This document shows positions 17,717 to 27,966 of a stretch of DNA of 64,000 nucleotides, in pieces. The stretch's first letter is position 1, and each line of letters begins with the position of its first letter. The DNA comes from Lachnospiraceae bacterium NE2001. GTDB lineage: Bacteria; Bacillota; Clostridia; Lachnospirales; Lachnospiraceae. Under the pieces are notes generated by a model that was not told the DNA's origin, did no database searches, and saw only the letters and a list, made by a program, of their open reading frames with translations. Made by a program: the position numbers and the translations under genes. Location: positions 51,023 through 115,022 of the forward strand of contig FOEK01000012.1 of NCBI GenBank assembly GCA_900110635.1, given 5' to 3'.

Positions 17717-18503
17717 CGCCTGCCAGCTCCCATCCTTCCTTAAATATCTTAGTGACAGCTTCCTGTAAATCTTCCCTTTTTACTGTAAAAACGAGATTTT
17801 TATTTTGAGGTATCATATCCGGCCAGGCAGTCAGCTTATCATTCATTCGAACATAAACCTTAAACTGAGTCTTCGCCTGGGAACCTTCACTTACATCCTC
17901 AAGCTTTTCCAGTTTTCCTTCATTTATAGTAAATACGTGGTCGGACAGATTGTCCATCAGCTTCTTCTCGTGACATGACATGAATATGGTGACACCTTTA
18001 TCTCTCAGCTGATTTACCTTATCAATAAAAACAACCTGGGAATCCATATCCTGTCCGGACAATGGTTCATCCAGCAGCAAAATATCGTGAGGCGCCATTA
18101 AAGCCTGAATCACACCCACCTTCTGCAGGCTGCCCTTGGACATATTCTTCATCTTCGTATGACGCATACTGTCCAGGAAAAAGTCCTGTATCAGCTTGTC
18201 AACATCAGTAAAGGACACTCCCTCCATATCCGCAACATACTGTAGATAGCTCTGCATCGGCAGCTCATTTCCAGGGAATTTCTCTGGAACATAGGAAAAT
18301 CTCACCTTTTTGTGATACGATACCTGTCCCTGTTCAATACGGATAAGACCACCAAGTATTTTCAGCATAGTACTCTTACCACATCCATTATGTCCGGCAA
18401 ATGCTATAGATTCGCCCATCATAAAATTGTGGGAAACGCTGTCAATAACAGTTTTCCCACCATACGTTTTTGTCACATTTTCTAAAGTTATTATTTTTTC
18501 CAT
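17700..18503 (-). CDS. ABC transporter ATP-binding protein
   Basis: About 267 residues. Walker A AGHNGCGKST, the signature SKGSLQKVG (a variant of LSGGQ), Walker B DILLLDEPLSG and the H-loop MSCHEKK are all present. It energises the overlapping membrane subunit. ATG 18503 (MEKIITLENV) has GAAGG seven bases upstream and begins exactly where ABC homology starts. The open frame continues 48 codons further upstream, but that part is a regulator fragment (see 18504-18647). The C-terminal 60 residues lack known motifs. Confidence 0.85.
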   Translation of the reverse strand: MEKIITLENVTKTYGGKTVIDSVSHNFMMGESIAFAGHNGCGKSTMLKILGGLIRIEQGQVSYHKKVRFSYVPEKFPGNELPMQSYLQYVADMEGVSFTDVDKLIQDFFLDSMRHTKMKNMSKGSLQKVGVIQALMAPHDILLLDEPLSGQDMDSQVVFIDKVNQLRDKGVTIFMSCHEKKLMDNLSDHVFTINEGKLEKLEDVSEGSQAKTQFKVYVRMNDKLTAWPDMIPQNKNLVFTVKREDLQEAVTKIFKEGWELAGVEEYI

Positions 18504-18647
18504 GAATAATCCTTCTATATATTGAGCGCTTTTATGACCTCTCAGCAAGCAATCCTTCATTTGATATAAGATAATGGTTTTCCATTTTTCTTTGATTATA
18601 TCGTGAACAATTTCCAAAGGGCAGGTATAATCATCCCTTATTTTCAT
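18504..18647 (-). pseudogene. N-terminal remnant of an HxlR-family regulator, in frame with the ABC ATPase
   Basis: These 48 codons read MKIRDDYTCPLEIVHDIIK then EKWKTIILYQMKDCLLRGH. HxlR-family winged-helix regulators begin the same way (C-P-x-x-x-x-x-x-x-I-x-x-K-W), where the cysteine is often redox or aldehyde sensing. The helix-turn-helix and wing are gone, and the frame runs straight into the ATPase start. Its ATG overlaps the hydrolase stop as ATGA, so it was translationally coupled to the isochorismatase-like gene. If translated it would give the ATPase a 48-residue extension; more probably it is a deletion scar. Confidence 0.6.
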
Positions 18648-19153
18648 AGATAATTCTCCAGCTTTATAACATTTGCAAATCCATCGGCCAGTGATGCCAT
18701 ATAAACTGCATGCACAGTCTCTGCGTCGATTTTCTTTTTATCATATTCCAAAGACATAGTCGTGCAGGCATCGTCGATCACTGTAACATCATAGCCATAA
18801 TTTTGACATGCACGAACTGTTGTGTCAACACACATGTGTGACATCATCCCCGCGATCACCAGCTTCTCCGCTCCAGCTTCATCAAGATATTCCTTAAGCT
18901 TTGTTTCCAGAAACGAGTTTGGATAATCCTTATGAACTATCCTCTCACCCTCCAATGGCTTCACGAGACTGTGGATACCTGATAGCATTTTAAAGTTATG
19001 CTGAACGTGAATCACAGTCTTCCCTTCCTTCCTGAACTTATCCAGCAACTGTGCCGCCTTCTCCGCCGCACACTTCGGTTTATGCAGCAGCATAGGACCT
19101 GGTGTAAAATAAATATTCTGAATATCAATAAGTATTAAAGCTTCTTTGCTCAT
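18644..19153 (-). CDS. Isochorismatase-family cysteine hydrolase
   Basis: A 169-residue single-domain protein. It starts EALILIDIQNIYF with the family's catalytic aspartate (D9) and has VIAGMMSHMCVDTTVRACQ, where the cysteine in SHMCVD is the nucleophile, and DVTVIDDACTT. Such enzymes hydrolyse amide or enol-ether bonds (nicotinamidase, isochorismatase and others); the sequence does not reveal the substrate. It is the first gene of the group with the HxlR remnant and ABC pair. Isochorismatase-like hydrolases next to HxlR regulators are common in bacteria. Confidence 0.88.
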   Translation of the reverse strand: MSKEALILIDIQNIYFTPGPMLLHKPKCAAEKAAQLLDKFRKEGKTVIHVQHNFKMLSGIHSLVKPLEGERIVHKDYPNSFLETKLKEYLDEAGAEKLVIAGMMSHMCVDTTVRACQNYGYDVTVIDDACTTMSLEYDKKKIDAETVHAVYMASLADGFANVIKLENYL

Positions 19154-19296
19154 ATCTCTTCGCCCCCCTGTTATAAAAGGTTAAATGTAAATCTGAGTAC
19201 TACATTAAACCATATCAACGAGGATGACAATTACCCACTTTTTTGTGGGTATGGAAAACAAAAATGCTCAATCAAGAACCATCCCCTTTGGGCATG

Positions 19297-19330
19297 AAAA
19301 AAGGCCGCCTGCACTCGGCAGGCTGGCCTT
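19297..19330 (-). terminator. Terminator of glnN
   Basis: Minus-strand stem AAGGCCaGCCTGC / GCAGGCGGCCTT with one bulge, followed by TTTTTT, located 11 bp after the glnN stop. The rest of the 19154-19340 spacer holds AGAACCATCCCC at about 19276, a degenerate copy of the GAACCGTCCCC repeat core, and nothing else I can identify. Confidence 0.85.
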
Positions 19331-19340
19331 AAGGGGTTTT

Positions 19341-21443
19341 CTAATTTACACTGAAGAGAAGCTGTCCGTAGCTTGGGAATGGCCAATCCTTCTGGGATGT
19401 GAGCATTTCAGCTTCATCAACATACTTACGAAGTCCTTCCATAGCTGGAAGCAGATCATCTCTTACGTATGCAGAAGAATCGAAGATGTCTTCCTTAGTC
19501 TTTAGCTCTGCAAGTACATCCTCAAGCTTGATAACTGACTCAAGGATTGAATCTGTAAGCTCTGATAATCTCTCCATAGTTGATACTTCATAGTTACATT
19601 TTACATTTGAGCTAACCTCACGCATAAGCTTGGTTGTCTCAGCAAGTCTGAAGAGGTATCTCTCGATAGCTGGAAGGTAGTTCTTGCGAACCATATCTAC
19701 CATTGTGAGACCTTCGATATTAACCTGCTTTACGTAGTTCTCAAGCATTATCTCGCAACGAGAATTAAGCTCTGCTTCTGTAAATACCTTGTGAGCCATA
19801 AGCATTTCCTTGTTTTTCTCATCAAGGAGATGTGGCATAGCATCAGCTGTTGTCTTAAGGTTTGAAAGGCCTCTAACCTCTGTAGCCTCCTTAACCCAAT
19901 CCTCACCATATCCGTTACCGTCGAAGAGGATTCTCTGATGATCTGTGATAACTCTCTTAATAAGCTTGTGAAGATCATCCTCGAAGTTCTCTGACTTCTC
20001 AAGTTCATCAGCGTACTGGCGAAGAGACTCTGCTACTGCTGCATTCAGCATGATGTTGCAGCAAGCAATACTGTTGGAAGAACCGAGTGATCTGAACTCG
20101 AACTTGTTTCCTGTAAATGCAAATGGTGATGTTCTGTTTCTATCTGTTGTATCTCTGCTGAATCTTGGAAGACTGTGAACTCCAAGCTTCATAACAACCT
20201 TCTCTGCACCCTCATATGGTGCATCGTTCTTGATTGCCTCAAGAACTCCTGAAAGCTCATCACCAAGGAAGATAGATATAATTGCTGGAGGTGCTTCGTT
20301 AGCTCCAAGTCTGTGGTCGTTACCTGCTGTAGCAACAGAAAGACGAAGAAGATCTTGATAATCATCTACTGCCTGAATTACTGCGCAAAGGAAAAGCAGG
20401 AACTGTGCATTTTCATAAGGCGTCTTTCCTGGGGACAGAAGGTTGATACCTGTATCTGTTCCAATGGACCAGTTGTTGTGCTTACCAGATCCGTTAACAC
20501 CTGCGAATGGCTTCTCGTGAAGGAGACACTCCATACCGTGACGAGCAGCAACCTTCTTCATAATCTCCATAGTCAGCTGATTTGAATCAGTTGCAACATT
20601 TGTTGTTGAATAGATAGGTGCAAGCTCGTGCTGTGCTGGTGCAACCTCGTTATGCTCTGTCTTAGCAAGGATACCAAGCTTCCAGAGCTCATTGTTAAGG
20701 TCTTCCATAAACTCGGTTACTCTTGGCTTGATAACTCCAAAGTAATGGTCATCCATTTCCTGTCCCTTTGGAGGCATAGCACCAAAAAGTGTTCTACCAG
20801 TATACTTAAGGTCAGGTCTCTTGTTCCAAACCTCTCTATCTACAAGGAAGTACTCCTGCTCAGGACCTACGCTTGTTCTAACGAACTTAACATCATCATT
20901 TCCGAAAAGCTTAAGGATACGCTTTGCCTGCTTATCAATAGCCTGCATAGATCTAAGAAGTGGTGTCTTCTTATCAAGTGCCTCTCCTGAATATGAGCAG
21001 AATGCTGTAGGAATGCAAAGTGTGTGATCCTTGATAAATGCAAATGATGTAGGATCCCAAGCTGTATATCCTCTGGCTTCAAATGTAGCTCTAAGTCCTC
21101 CTGATGGGAATGAAGAAGCATCAGGCTCGCCCTTGATAAGCTCCTTTCCTGAGAACTCCATCAGTACTCCGCCATCTGGTGATGGACTAATGAAACTATC
21201 GTGCTTCTCAGCAGTTACTCCAGTAAGTGGCTGGAACCAGTGTGTATAGTGAGTTGCTCCGTTCTCGATAGCCCAGCTCTTCATCTCCTCAGCTACCGCA
21301 TCAGCAACCTTCTCATCCAGTCTAACGTTCTCATCGATGGTCTTCTTGAGTGATGCATATACATCATCAGAAAGTCTTGATCTCATAACTCTCTCATCGA
21401 AAACCAGAGAACCGAATAGTTCAGGTACATTTGTCTTTGCCAT
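19341..21443 (-). CDS. glnN: Glutamine synthetase type III (GlnN)
   Basis: A 700-residue protein, the length typical of GSIII. The N-terminus has [19 protein letters not shown]; the catalytic region has [40 protein letters not shown] and a C-terminal domain specific to GSIII. It condenses ammonium and glutamate to glutamine at the expense of ATP as a dodecamer. Monocistronic, with its own promoter, ANTAR-type attenuator (21515-21559) and terminator. A second, type I-like glutamine synthetase lies at 22271. Confidence 0.95.
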   Translation of the reverse strand: MAKTNVPELFGSLVFDERVMRSRLSDDVYASLKKTIDENVRLDEKVADAVAEEMKSWAIENGATHYTHWFQPLTGVTAEKHDSFISPSPDGGVLMEFSGKELIKGEPDASSFPSGGLRATFEARGYTAWDPTSFAFIKDHTLCIPTAFCSYSGEALDKKTPLLRSMQAIDKQAKRILKLFGNDDVKFVRTSVGPEQEYFLVDREVWNKRPDLKYTGRTLFGAMPPKGQEMDDHYFGVIKPRVTEFMEDLNNELWKLGILAKTEHNEVAPAQHELAPIYSTTNVATDSNQLTMEIMKKVAARHGMECLLHEKPFAGVNGSGKHNNWSIGTDTGINLLSPGKTPYENAQFLLFLCAVIQAVDDYQDLLRLSVATAGNDHRLGANEAPPAIISIFLGDELSGVLEAIKNDAPYEGAEKVVMKLGVHSLPRFSRDTTDRNRTSPFAFTGNKFEFRSLGSSNSIACCNIMLNAAVAESLRQYADELEKSENFEDDLHKLIKRVITDHQRILFDGNGYGEDWVKEATEVRGLSNLKTTADAMPHLLDEKNKEMLMAHKVFTEAELNSRCEIMLENYVKQVNIEGLTMVDMVRKNYLPAIERYLFRLAETTKLMREVSSNVKCNYEVSTMERLSELTDSILESVIKLEDVLAELKTKEDIFDSSAYVRDDLLPAMEGLRKYVDEAEMLTSQKDWPFPSYGQLLFSVN

Positions 21444-21478
21444 TATCTTATCCTCCCTTTATGGATATATATTTTCTC

Positions 21479-21505
21479 TAATAGCATATTGCTTGCAATA
21501 TGCTC
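21479..21505. repeat. TAATAGCATATYGC palindrome in the glnN leader
   Basis: AGCATATTGC-TT-GCAATATGCT forms a perfect 10-bp hairpin between the attenuator and the ribosome-binding site. The same palindrome family (AGCATATCGC...) occurs at the matching place in the pyrG leader, three times, and in the purF leader (37024-37051). Confidence 0.8.
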
Positions 21506-21514
21506 GCTAAAACG

Positions 21515-21559
21515 CAAAAAGGGCGCCTCAGAGCTTTCGCTCTAAGACGCCTTTGTCTT
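21515..21559 (-). promoter_or_regulatory. glnN leader attenuator with ANTAR-type hexaloop hairpin
   Basis: RNA (minus strand): hairpin AAGAC-[AAAGGC]-GUCUU (21544-21559) with a six-base loop that has A at position 1 and G at position 4. Its 3' half is shared with the 5' arm of a strong terminator GGCGUCUUAGAGC-GAAA-GCUCUGAGGCGCC followed by UUUUU. The two structures exclude each other, as in ANTAR antitermination. Only one hexaloop hairpin fits between the promoter and the terminator. Confidence 0.75.
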
Positions 21560-21570
21560 TACAGTCTGTT

Positions 21571-21599
21571 ATGTTACTCTTATGTTTTTTATTTGTCAA
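21571..21599 (-). promoter_or_regulatory. glnN promoter
   Basis: TTGACA (21594-21599), a 17-bp spacer and TAACAT (21571-21576) on the minus strand, placing the transcript start a few bases before the hexaloop hairpin. Confidence 0.75.
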
Positions 21600-21686
21600 T
21601 AGGTTTTTTGAAAATTTTCTAAAGTTTTTTCTTATGCCAGTTAATAAAGTTAATTTGATGCTTGTTTTAATATTACAATTGTTTAA

Positions 21687-22262
21687 CTAGTCTAATATAT
21701 CCTCAGCGACCTGACGCTTTGTGAGTCCAGTATTCATGGCCTCACGAAGGATGTATTCGTGTGCCTCCTTTTCGGACATGCCACGTTCCACAAGAACAAT
21801 CTTGGCACGGCTCACAACCTTCAGTTCTTCCATCTTATCCTCAAGAGAACGAACCTGTTTACGCAGCTTCTTCACCCTCTTATTGAGCGCAATAAGAAGC
21901 CTGACGCTCCTATCCAAGTCCCCCTTCTTTAGAGGCTTCGGAATAGTAATAACACCATAACCGATCAGATGATTCATTACGTCACTGTGAATCTCGCTTG
22001 GCACAGCAAGAACGATTCCTGAACTATGCTTCTCCACCGCGTCCATAACGAAGTCCGTCCCCAGTCCATCCGAAAGCGGTGCATTTATCAGGATTATATC
22101 ATAATCCCTGACAAGCAGCTCACGTCTTGCAGCTGAAGCACTCTTTCTTTTCTCGATCACGCTAAATGTATTTTCTGGAAGAGTTTTTTCTGCGAGTATA
22201 TTAAATTGTTCAGACGAAGATACTATGAGCACAGAGTATCTATCCGCAGTCCTACTATTCAT
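21687..22262 (-). CDS. ANTAR-domain RNA-binding antiterminator with degenerate receiver domain
   Basis: A 191-residue protein. Residues 1-120 look like a response-regulator receiver, but the usual acidic pair after strand 1 is SSS and the phosphoacceptor after strand 3 is asparagine (DYDIILINAPL). The conserved lysine is kept (IPKPLKK). A coiled stretch (residues 125-145) leads into the C-terminal ANTAR domain: SRAKIVLVERGMSEKEAHEYI then LTKRQVAEDILD, with the conserved alanine, tyrosine and arginine pattern. ANTAR proteins bind RNA hairpins with hexanucleotide loops and prevent termination. It starts 8 bp after glnA in an operon with glnA (and likely pyrG), and such hairpins lie before six nitrogen-related sites here, so it is the probable regulator of the block. 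Confidence 0.88.
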   Translation of the reverse strand: MNSRTADRYSVLIVSSSEQFNILAEKTLPENTFSVIEKRKSASAARRELLVRDYDIILINAPLSDGLGTDFVMDAVEKHSSGIVLAVPSEIHSDVMNHLIGYGVITIPKPLKKGDLDRSVRLLIALNKRVKKLRKQVRSLEDKMEELKVVSRAKIVLVERGMSEKEAHEYILREAMNTGLTKRQVAEDILD

Positions 22263-22270
22263 ACATTTAC

Positions 22271-23440
22271 CTACAGATACTTATCAATAATTGCTTTTGG
22301 AAGAATATCCTTTATGAAATCACTATTTTCAGCATACTTAATAGCTTCCTTTCTTGACTTAGGAAGCAGCACGCTGTCATCATCCATAACCTTTGGCAGT
22401 TCAAGATTATTCTCTATACCATAGAGACCTGCATAGATAAGAAGCGCATAAGCAAGATAAGGGTTGCTTAGTGCATCCGGCGAACGCAGTTCTACCCTTG
22501 GATGCTTCTCCTTATCGTTAATATACATGAGCTCAGATCCTCCGAGGTTGGACCAGTTAACCTTTGTAGGCGCAGTTCCATTACCAAAACGATTATAGGA
22601 TGAATCCGTAGGGTTAAGGAATATGGTTATATCCTTGATCTTTTCAAGAATTCCAGCCGCAGCAAGACGCACAACATCCTCACCCTTATCATTCTTGGCA
22701 AAGATATTGATATGATAGCCATTTCCCGGCTTATCAGATATTGGCAGCGGAGAAAAGTCCGCATAGAGTCCATTTCTATCTGCCACTGTAGCAACTACCA
22801 TTTTAAATGTAGTCATCTGATCTGCTGCTTTGAGTGGCTTGCCATAGTGGAAATCAATCTCGTTCTGTCCAGGTCCTCTCTCGTGATGAGACCTCTCTGG
22901 TGTAAGACCCATCTCTTCTATGGTGAGACATATCTCACGGCGAATATTCTCGCCCCTGTCAAGCGGCGCAATATCCATATATCCAGCCTCATCGTAAGGA
23001 ATCTTGGTAGGCCTTGCTTCGTCATCAGTCTTAAAGAGATAGAACTCCATTTCAGAGCCAAATCTAAACTCGATGCCCGCATCCTCAGCGGCCTTAACTG
23101 CATTTTTCAATATATTTCTTGTATCAGCTTCAAATGGAGTTCCGTCCGACTTGCATACATCGCAGAACATCCTGAGAACCCTGCCCGAGTCAGGTCTCCA
23201 AGGAAGCACAGACAGAGTGTCTGGATCTGGTTTCAGATACAGGATACCCTCATCACAGGCCTCGAAACCCCTGATGGACTTGGCATTTATCATAATACCA
23301 TCCTTAAATGCCTTGTGTATCTCACTCGGCATAATCGATATATTCTTCTGCACACCGTAGGCATCACGAAAGGCCAGTCTTATAAACTTGGCATCCTCCT
23401 CCTCGATATACTCCATTATTTCTTTTTCTGAATACGTCAT
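22271..23440 (-). CDS. glnA: Glutamine synthetase, divergent type I-like
   Basis: About 389 residues, shorter than the usual about 440. The ATG at 23440 (MTYSEKEIMEYI) has AAGGGG six bases upstream; the frame extends 30 codons into repeat sequence that is probably not translated. Motifs: an N-terminal FIRLAFRDAYGVQKNISI beta-grasp, SEMEFYLF, HHERGPGQNEIDF, GNGYHINIF, NPTDSSYNRFG and RVELRSPD. These match GlnA active-site blocks, but several positions differ from housekeeping GlnA (for example NWS after the ATP loop). It may be a true second glutamine synthetase or a gamma-glutamyl ligase on another amine. It lies between pyrG and the ANTAR gene. Confidence 0.85.
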   Translation of the reverse strand: MTYSEKEIMEYIEEEDAKFIRLAFRDAYGVQKNISIMPSEIHKAFKDGIMINAKSIRGFEACDEGILYLKPDPDTLSVLPWRPDSGRVLRMFCDVCKSDGTPFEADTRNILKNAVKAAEDAGIEFRFGSEMEFYLFKTDDEARPTKIPYDEAGYMDIAPLDRGENIRREICLTIEEMGLTPERSHHERGPGQNEIDFHYGKPLKAADQMTTFKMVVATVADRNGLYADFSPLPISDKPGNGYHINIFAKNDKGEDVVRLAAAGILEKIKDITIFLNPTDSSYNRFGNGTAPTKVNWSNLGGSELMYINDKEKHPRVELRSPDALSNPYLAYALLIYAGLYGIENNLELPKVMDDDSVLLPKSRKEAIKYAENSDFIKDILPKAIIDKYL

Positions 23441-23469
23441 ACTTTTCCCCTTTAAAACATATTTCACAT

Positions 23470-23521
23470 GACAGAGAACTATCCCCTGTCCGGTTTTTAA
23501 GACAGAGAACCGTCCCCTGTC
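23470..23521. repeat. Two copies of the GAACCGTCCCC-type repeat
   Basis: GACAGAGAACTATCCCCTGTC (23470-23490, 21 bp with the ends GACAG/CTGTC) and a second copy with core GAACCGTCCCC at 23501-23521, separated by 10 bp, between pyrG and glnA. Each copy can fold on its GACAG/CTGTC ends. Related cores lie at 28982-29031 and 19276. Confidence 0.8.
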
Positions 23522-23533
23522 TTTATACACTAA

Positions 23534-25447
<1,914 letters not shown>

Positions 25448-25448
<1 letters not shown>

Positions 25449-25491
25449 AAAGAGGCACTTCGAGTAGTGAAACTCGAAGCGCCATTGCTTC
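25448..25491 (-). promoter_or_regulatory. pyrG leader attenuator with ANTAR-type hexaloop hairpin
   Basis: RNA: GAAGC-[AAUGGC]-GCUUC (25476-25491) overlaps the 5' arm of the terminator GGCGCUUCGAG...CUCGAAGUGCC followed by UCUUUUUU. Loop A1 and G4 are kept. About 30 bases of AU-rich leader precede it; no clear second hexaloop is seen there. Confidence 0.75.
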
Positions 25492-25527
25492 TAAAATATT
25501 ATTCAATTAATTTTCTAAACAAATATT

Positions 25528-25555
25528 AGTATATTACTTTATTATCAAAAGTCAA
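25528..25555 (-). promoter_or_regulatory. pyrG promoter
   Basis: TTGACT (25550-25555), a 16-bp spacer and TATACT (25528-25533) on the minus strand. Nearly the same sequence as the gltB promoter, including the spacer start TTTGA. Confidence 0.7.
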
Positions 25556-25603
25556 TAGATTTTTTTATAGATTTTGAAGCTTTTTTTATATATGAAACAT
25601 AGG

Positions 25604-25636
25604 AAAAGAAGCAGGAAACCTAAGTCTCCTGCTTCT
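25604..25636 (-). terminator. Terminator of amt
   Basis: Perfect 10-bp stem AGAAGCAGGA/TCCTGCTTCT followed by TTTT on the minus strand, 37 bp after the amt stop. Confidence 0.87.
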
Positions 25637-25673
25637 CCCATAATGAAATAAATATATAAAGGATTACCGCTAA

Positions 25674-27440
25674 CTATTCCACATCCTGAAGTGCGTCGTA
25701 GTTCTCTTCGCCAGTTCTGATCTTAACAACTCTGCTTACTGGATATACGAAGATCTTACCATCACCGATCTTACCAGTATAGAGTGTCTTCTTAGCTGTC
25801 TCTATTACGCTGTCTACAGGAATCTTACTTACTACTACTTCAAGCTTGATCTTAGGAAGAAGTGTAACATCCATCTCAACTCCACGGTACTTCTCACCAG
25901 TACCCTTCTGAATACCACATCCACTTACCTGAGTTACTGTGATACCAGTTACACCCAGAGCGTTGAGAGCCTTCTTAATCTTGTCATATCTTGAAAGCTT
26001 TGTAATAATAACTACCTTATTGATACCAGTGTCAGATACAACACCAGCACTTGCCATCTCTGCTGCTGCATTTACTACAGGAACAGAAGCATTCTTCTTA
26101 GCCTCGCTAGCCTCTTCATAGCTGTCAGAACCAAGGCTTGTGTTTTCATTTTCTACCATCATAGCACTTGACATATCAACGATACTGAAACCTGAGTATG
26201 CTGATGCAAGACCGTGCTCTGTTGAATCAAGACCTTCGATTTCCTCTTCTTCTGAAACTCTAAGTCCGAAGATAGCCTTAATAATTGCGAATACAATAAT
26301 CATTGTTACAACTGTCCAGGCTGCTACTGCAGCGAAACCAAGTAACTGAAGTCCTAACTGATGGAAACCACCGCCGTAGAAAAGACCTTCTACGCTATCA
26401 TTTCCAGGAGCCTTAGTTGTTGCAAAAAGACCAGTTGCAATTGTTCCCCAGATACCATTCATCATATGTACTGCTACAGCACCAACAGGATCATCGATGT
26501 GAAGCTTGAAGTCAAGAAGCCATACACCAAATACTACCAGAAGACCAGCTACAGCACCAATTATGATTGATCCAAATGCATCTGTTACATCACAAGGAGC
26601 TGTGATTGCTACAAGACCTGCAAGTGAAGCATTTAGACACATAGATACATCAGGCTTACCATACTTAACCCAAGTGAAGATCATACATACTACAGTTGCT
26701 ACTGAAGGAGCAATTGTTGTTGTTAAGAATACTGATGCAAGCTGTTCCTTTGAAGTACAAGCTGCACCGTTAAATCCATACCATCCAAACCAGAGAATGA
26801 ATACACCAAGTGCACCGATTACTATATTGTGACCAGGGAAAGCATTTACTTTCTTAACCTTTCCGTTTTCGTCCTTTTCAAACTTACCTATACGAGGGCC
26901 AACCATCTTTGCTCCGATAAGAGCTGAGATACCACCAACCATATGGATTGCACAAGAACCTGCAAAATCGTGGAATCCCATCTGTGCGAGCCATCCGCCG
27001 CCCCAGATCCAGTGTGCTTCGATCGGATATACAAGTGCTGAGATAATTCCTGAGTATACACAGTAGCTAAGGAACTTTGTTCTCTCTGCCATCGCACCAG
27101 ATACGATAGTAGCCGTTGTTGCACAGAACACTAAGTTGAATACGAAGTTTGACCAGTCAAAATCCTGATATGTTGTAAAGATATCAAATCCAGGTTTTCC
27201 GATCAGACCCATCATATCTTCACCGAGAAGAAAACTAAAACCTATAAGTATGAATACACAACATCCTATACAGAAGTCCATCAGGTTTTTCATAAGGATA
27301 TTACCTGCATTCTTTGCTCTTGCGAAGCCTGACTCAACCATTGCGAATCCTGCCTGCATCCAGAACACCAGCGCAGCACCAATCAGGAACCATACTGCAA
27401 ATAATTCACCGTTTATTGCACTTAAAATCTCATCTGTCAT
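25674..27440 (-). CDS. amt: Ammonium transporter fused to a PII (GlnK) signal domain
   Basis: A 588-residue protein. Residues 1 to about 400 form an Amt channel with 11 helices (GAALVFWMQAGFAMVESG, AHWIWGGGWL, FAGSCAIHMVGG, DDPVGAVAVHMMNGIWGTIATG, including both pore histidine regions). After a Ser/Ala/Glu linker, residues from about 473 on are a complete PII domain: KVVIITKLSRYDKIKKALN, the T-loop region GTGEKYRGVEMDVTLLPKIKLEVVV, and TGKIGDGKIFVYPV. PII proteins sense ATP/ADP and 2-oxoglutarate and plug Amt; fusing both makes a self-gated channel. The T-loop tyrosine (KYRG) is present. Monocistronic, with two tandem attenuators upstream. Confidence 0.95.
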   Translation of the reverse strand: MTDEILSAINGELFAVWFLIGAALVFWMQAGFAMVESGFARAKNAGNILMKNLMDFCIGCCVFILIGFSFLLGEDMMGLIGKPGFDIFTTYQDFDWSNFVFNLVFCATTATIVSGAMAERTKFLSYCVYSGIISALVYPIEAHWIWGGGWLAQMGFHDFAGSCAIHMVGGISALIGAKMVGPRIGKFEKDENGKVKKVNAFPGHNIVIGALGVFILWFGWYGFNGAACTSKEQLASVFLTTTIAPSVATVVCMIFTWVKYGKPDVSMCLNASLAGLVAITAPCDVTDAFGSIIIGAVAGLLVVFGVWLLDFKLHIDDPVGAVAVHMMNGIWGTIATGLFATTKAPGNDSVEGLFYGGGFHQLGLQLLGFAAVAAWTVVTMIIVFAIIKAIFGLRVSEEEEIEGLDSTEHGLASAYSGFSIVDMSSAMMVENENTSLGSDSYEEASEAKKNASVPVVNAAAEMASAGVVSDTGINKVVIITKLSRYDKIKKALNALGVTGITVTQVSGCGIQKGTGEKYRGVEMDVTLLPKIKLEVVVSKIPVDSVIETAKKTLYTGKIGDGKIFVYPVSRVVKIRTGEENYDALQDVE

Positions 27441-27503
27441 TTCTCAATTCCTCCTTTGCTTGTGACAGGGATTAAAAAACTCTCTCTGTCACATTTTGAT
27501 AAG

Positions 27504-27551
27504 AAAAGGCGCCCCAGACCAGAATAATTCCAATCCAGAGCGCCATTGCTC
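27504..27551 (-). promoter_or_regulatory. amt leader attenuator, second copy
   Basis: RNA: GAGC-[AAUGGC]-GCUC (27538-27551) overlaps a long terminator stem starting GGCGCUCUGG and ending GGGGCGCC-UUUUCUU (27508-27544). Loop A1/G4 rule kept. It lies about 60 bases downstream of the first copy. Confidence 0.75.
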
Positions 27552-27583
27552 ATCTTAAAATATGTGTCGCGCGATATATAAAG

Positions 27584-27625
27584 AAAAGGCGCCTCAGAGT
27601 TCATTCTCTAAGACGCCGTTGCCTT
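27584..27625 (-). promoter_or_regulatory. amt leader attenuator, first copy
   Basis: RNA: AAGGC-[AACGGC]-GUCUU (27610-27625) overlaps the terminator GGCGUCUUAGAG-[AAUGAA]-CUCUGAGGCGCC-UUUUCUUU. The terminator's own apex is also a six-base loop with A1 and G4. The transcript start predicted from the promoter is only about 5 bases upstream. Confidence 0.75.
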
Positions 27626-27637
27626 TTATGTTTTTGT

Positions 27638-27665
27638 ATTATACTCGCGTTTCATGATTTGTCAA
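27638..27665 (-). promoter_or_regulatory. amt promoter
   Basis: TTGACA (27660-27665), a 16-bp spacer and TATAAT (27638-27643) on the minus strand: consensus hexamers, so control must come mostly from the two downstream attenuators. Confidence 0.85.
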
Positions 27666-27795
27666 TACACTTTTTCAAAAAAATTTTTATTATTTGTTTT
27701 CCATTCATATTCAATTCTTTAATTCATCTGTTCAATACTGAATTATTGTGATATATTATATAGGCTGCTCAGTCCTTATAAATTAAGGGGTAGTA

Positions 27796-27960
27796 TAGTA
27801 CACGGATTTCTAATTAACTACACCAAATAACTTGTCTGTTTTCCCGAATAGCACAGCACCCAAAGCCTCGGAATAGCTCACTATTCCTACGTTTTGGATA
27901 CTGCACTCTCGGAAAAACATCCTACGTTATTTGTATAGTTAATTAAGAAACGGTGTACTA
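27796..27960. mobile_element. 165-bp MITE-like palindromic element flanked by TA
   Basis: The ends are TAGTACAC...GTGTACTA, and the inverted similarity continues about 35 bp inward on both sides (TAATTAACTA/TAGTTAATTA, CAAATAAC/GTTATTTG), then through GTTTTCCCGA/TCGGAAAAAC to an apex hairpin GGAATAG-CTCA-CTATTCC. The whole element can fold into one long hairpin. It has no ORF. Taking TA as the target site, the element proper would be GTACAC...GTGTAC, the pattern of MITEs moved by Tc1/mariner-type transposases. It ends 6 bp before the EamA start codon. Confidence 0.7.
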
Positions 27961-27966
27961 AGCAAT

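Noticed and set aside
21515..21559. glnA or Downstream-peptide glutamine riboswitch
   Set aside because: The conserved core bases of those riboswitches are not seen; the structure is a small hexaloop hairpin merged with a terminator.
22712..23431. 239-codon plus-strand ORF opposite glnA
   Set aside because: Antisense shadow of glutamine synthetase without family motifs.
27796..27960. amt or EamA terminator
   Set aside because: The inverted repeat is 165 bp with TA flanks and no T run; its size and ends fit a mobile element better.
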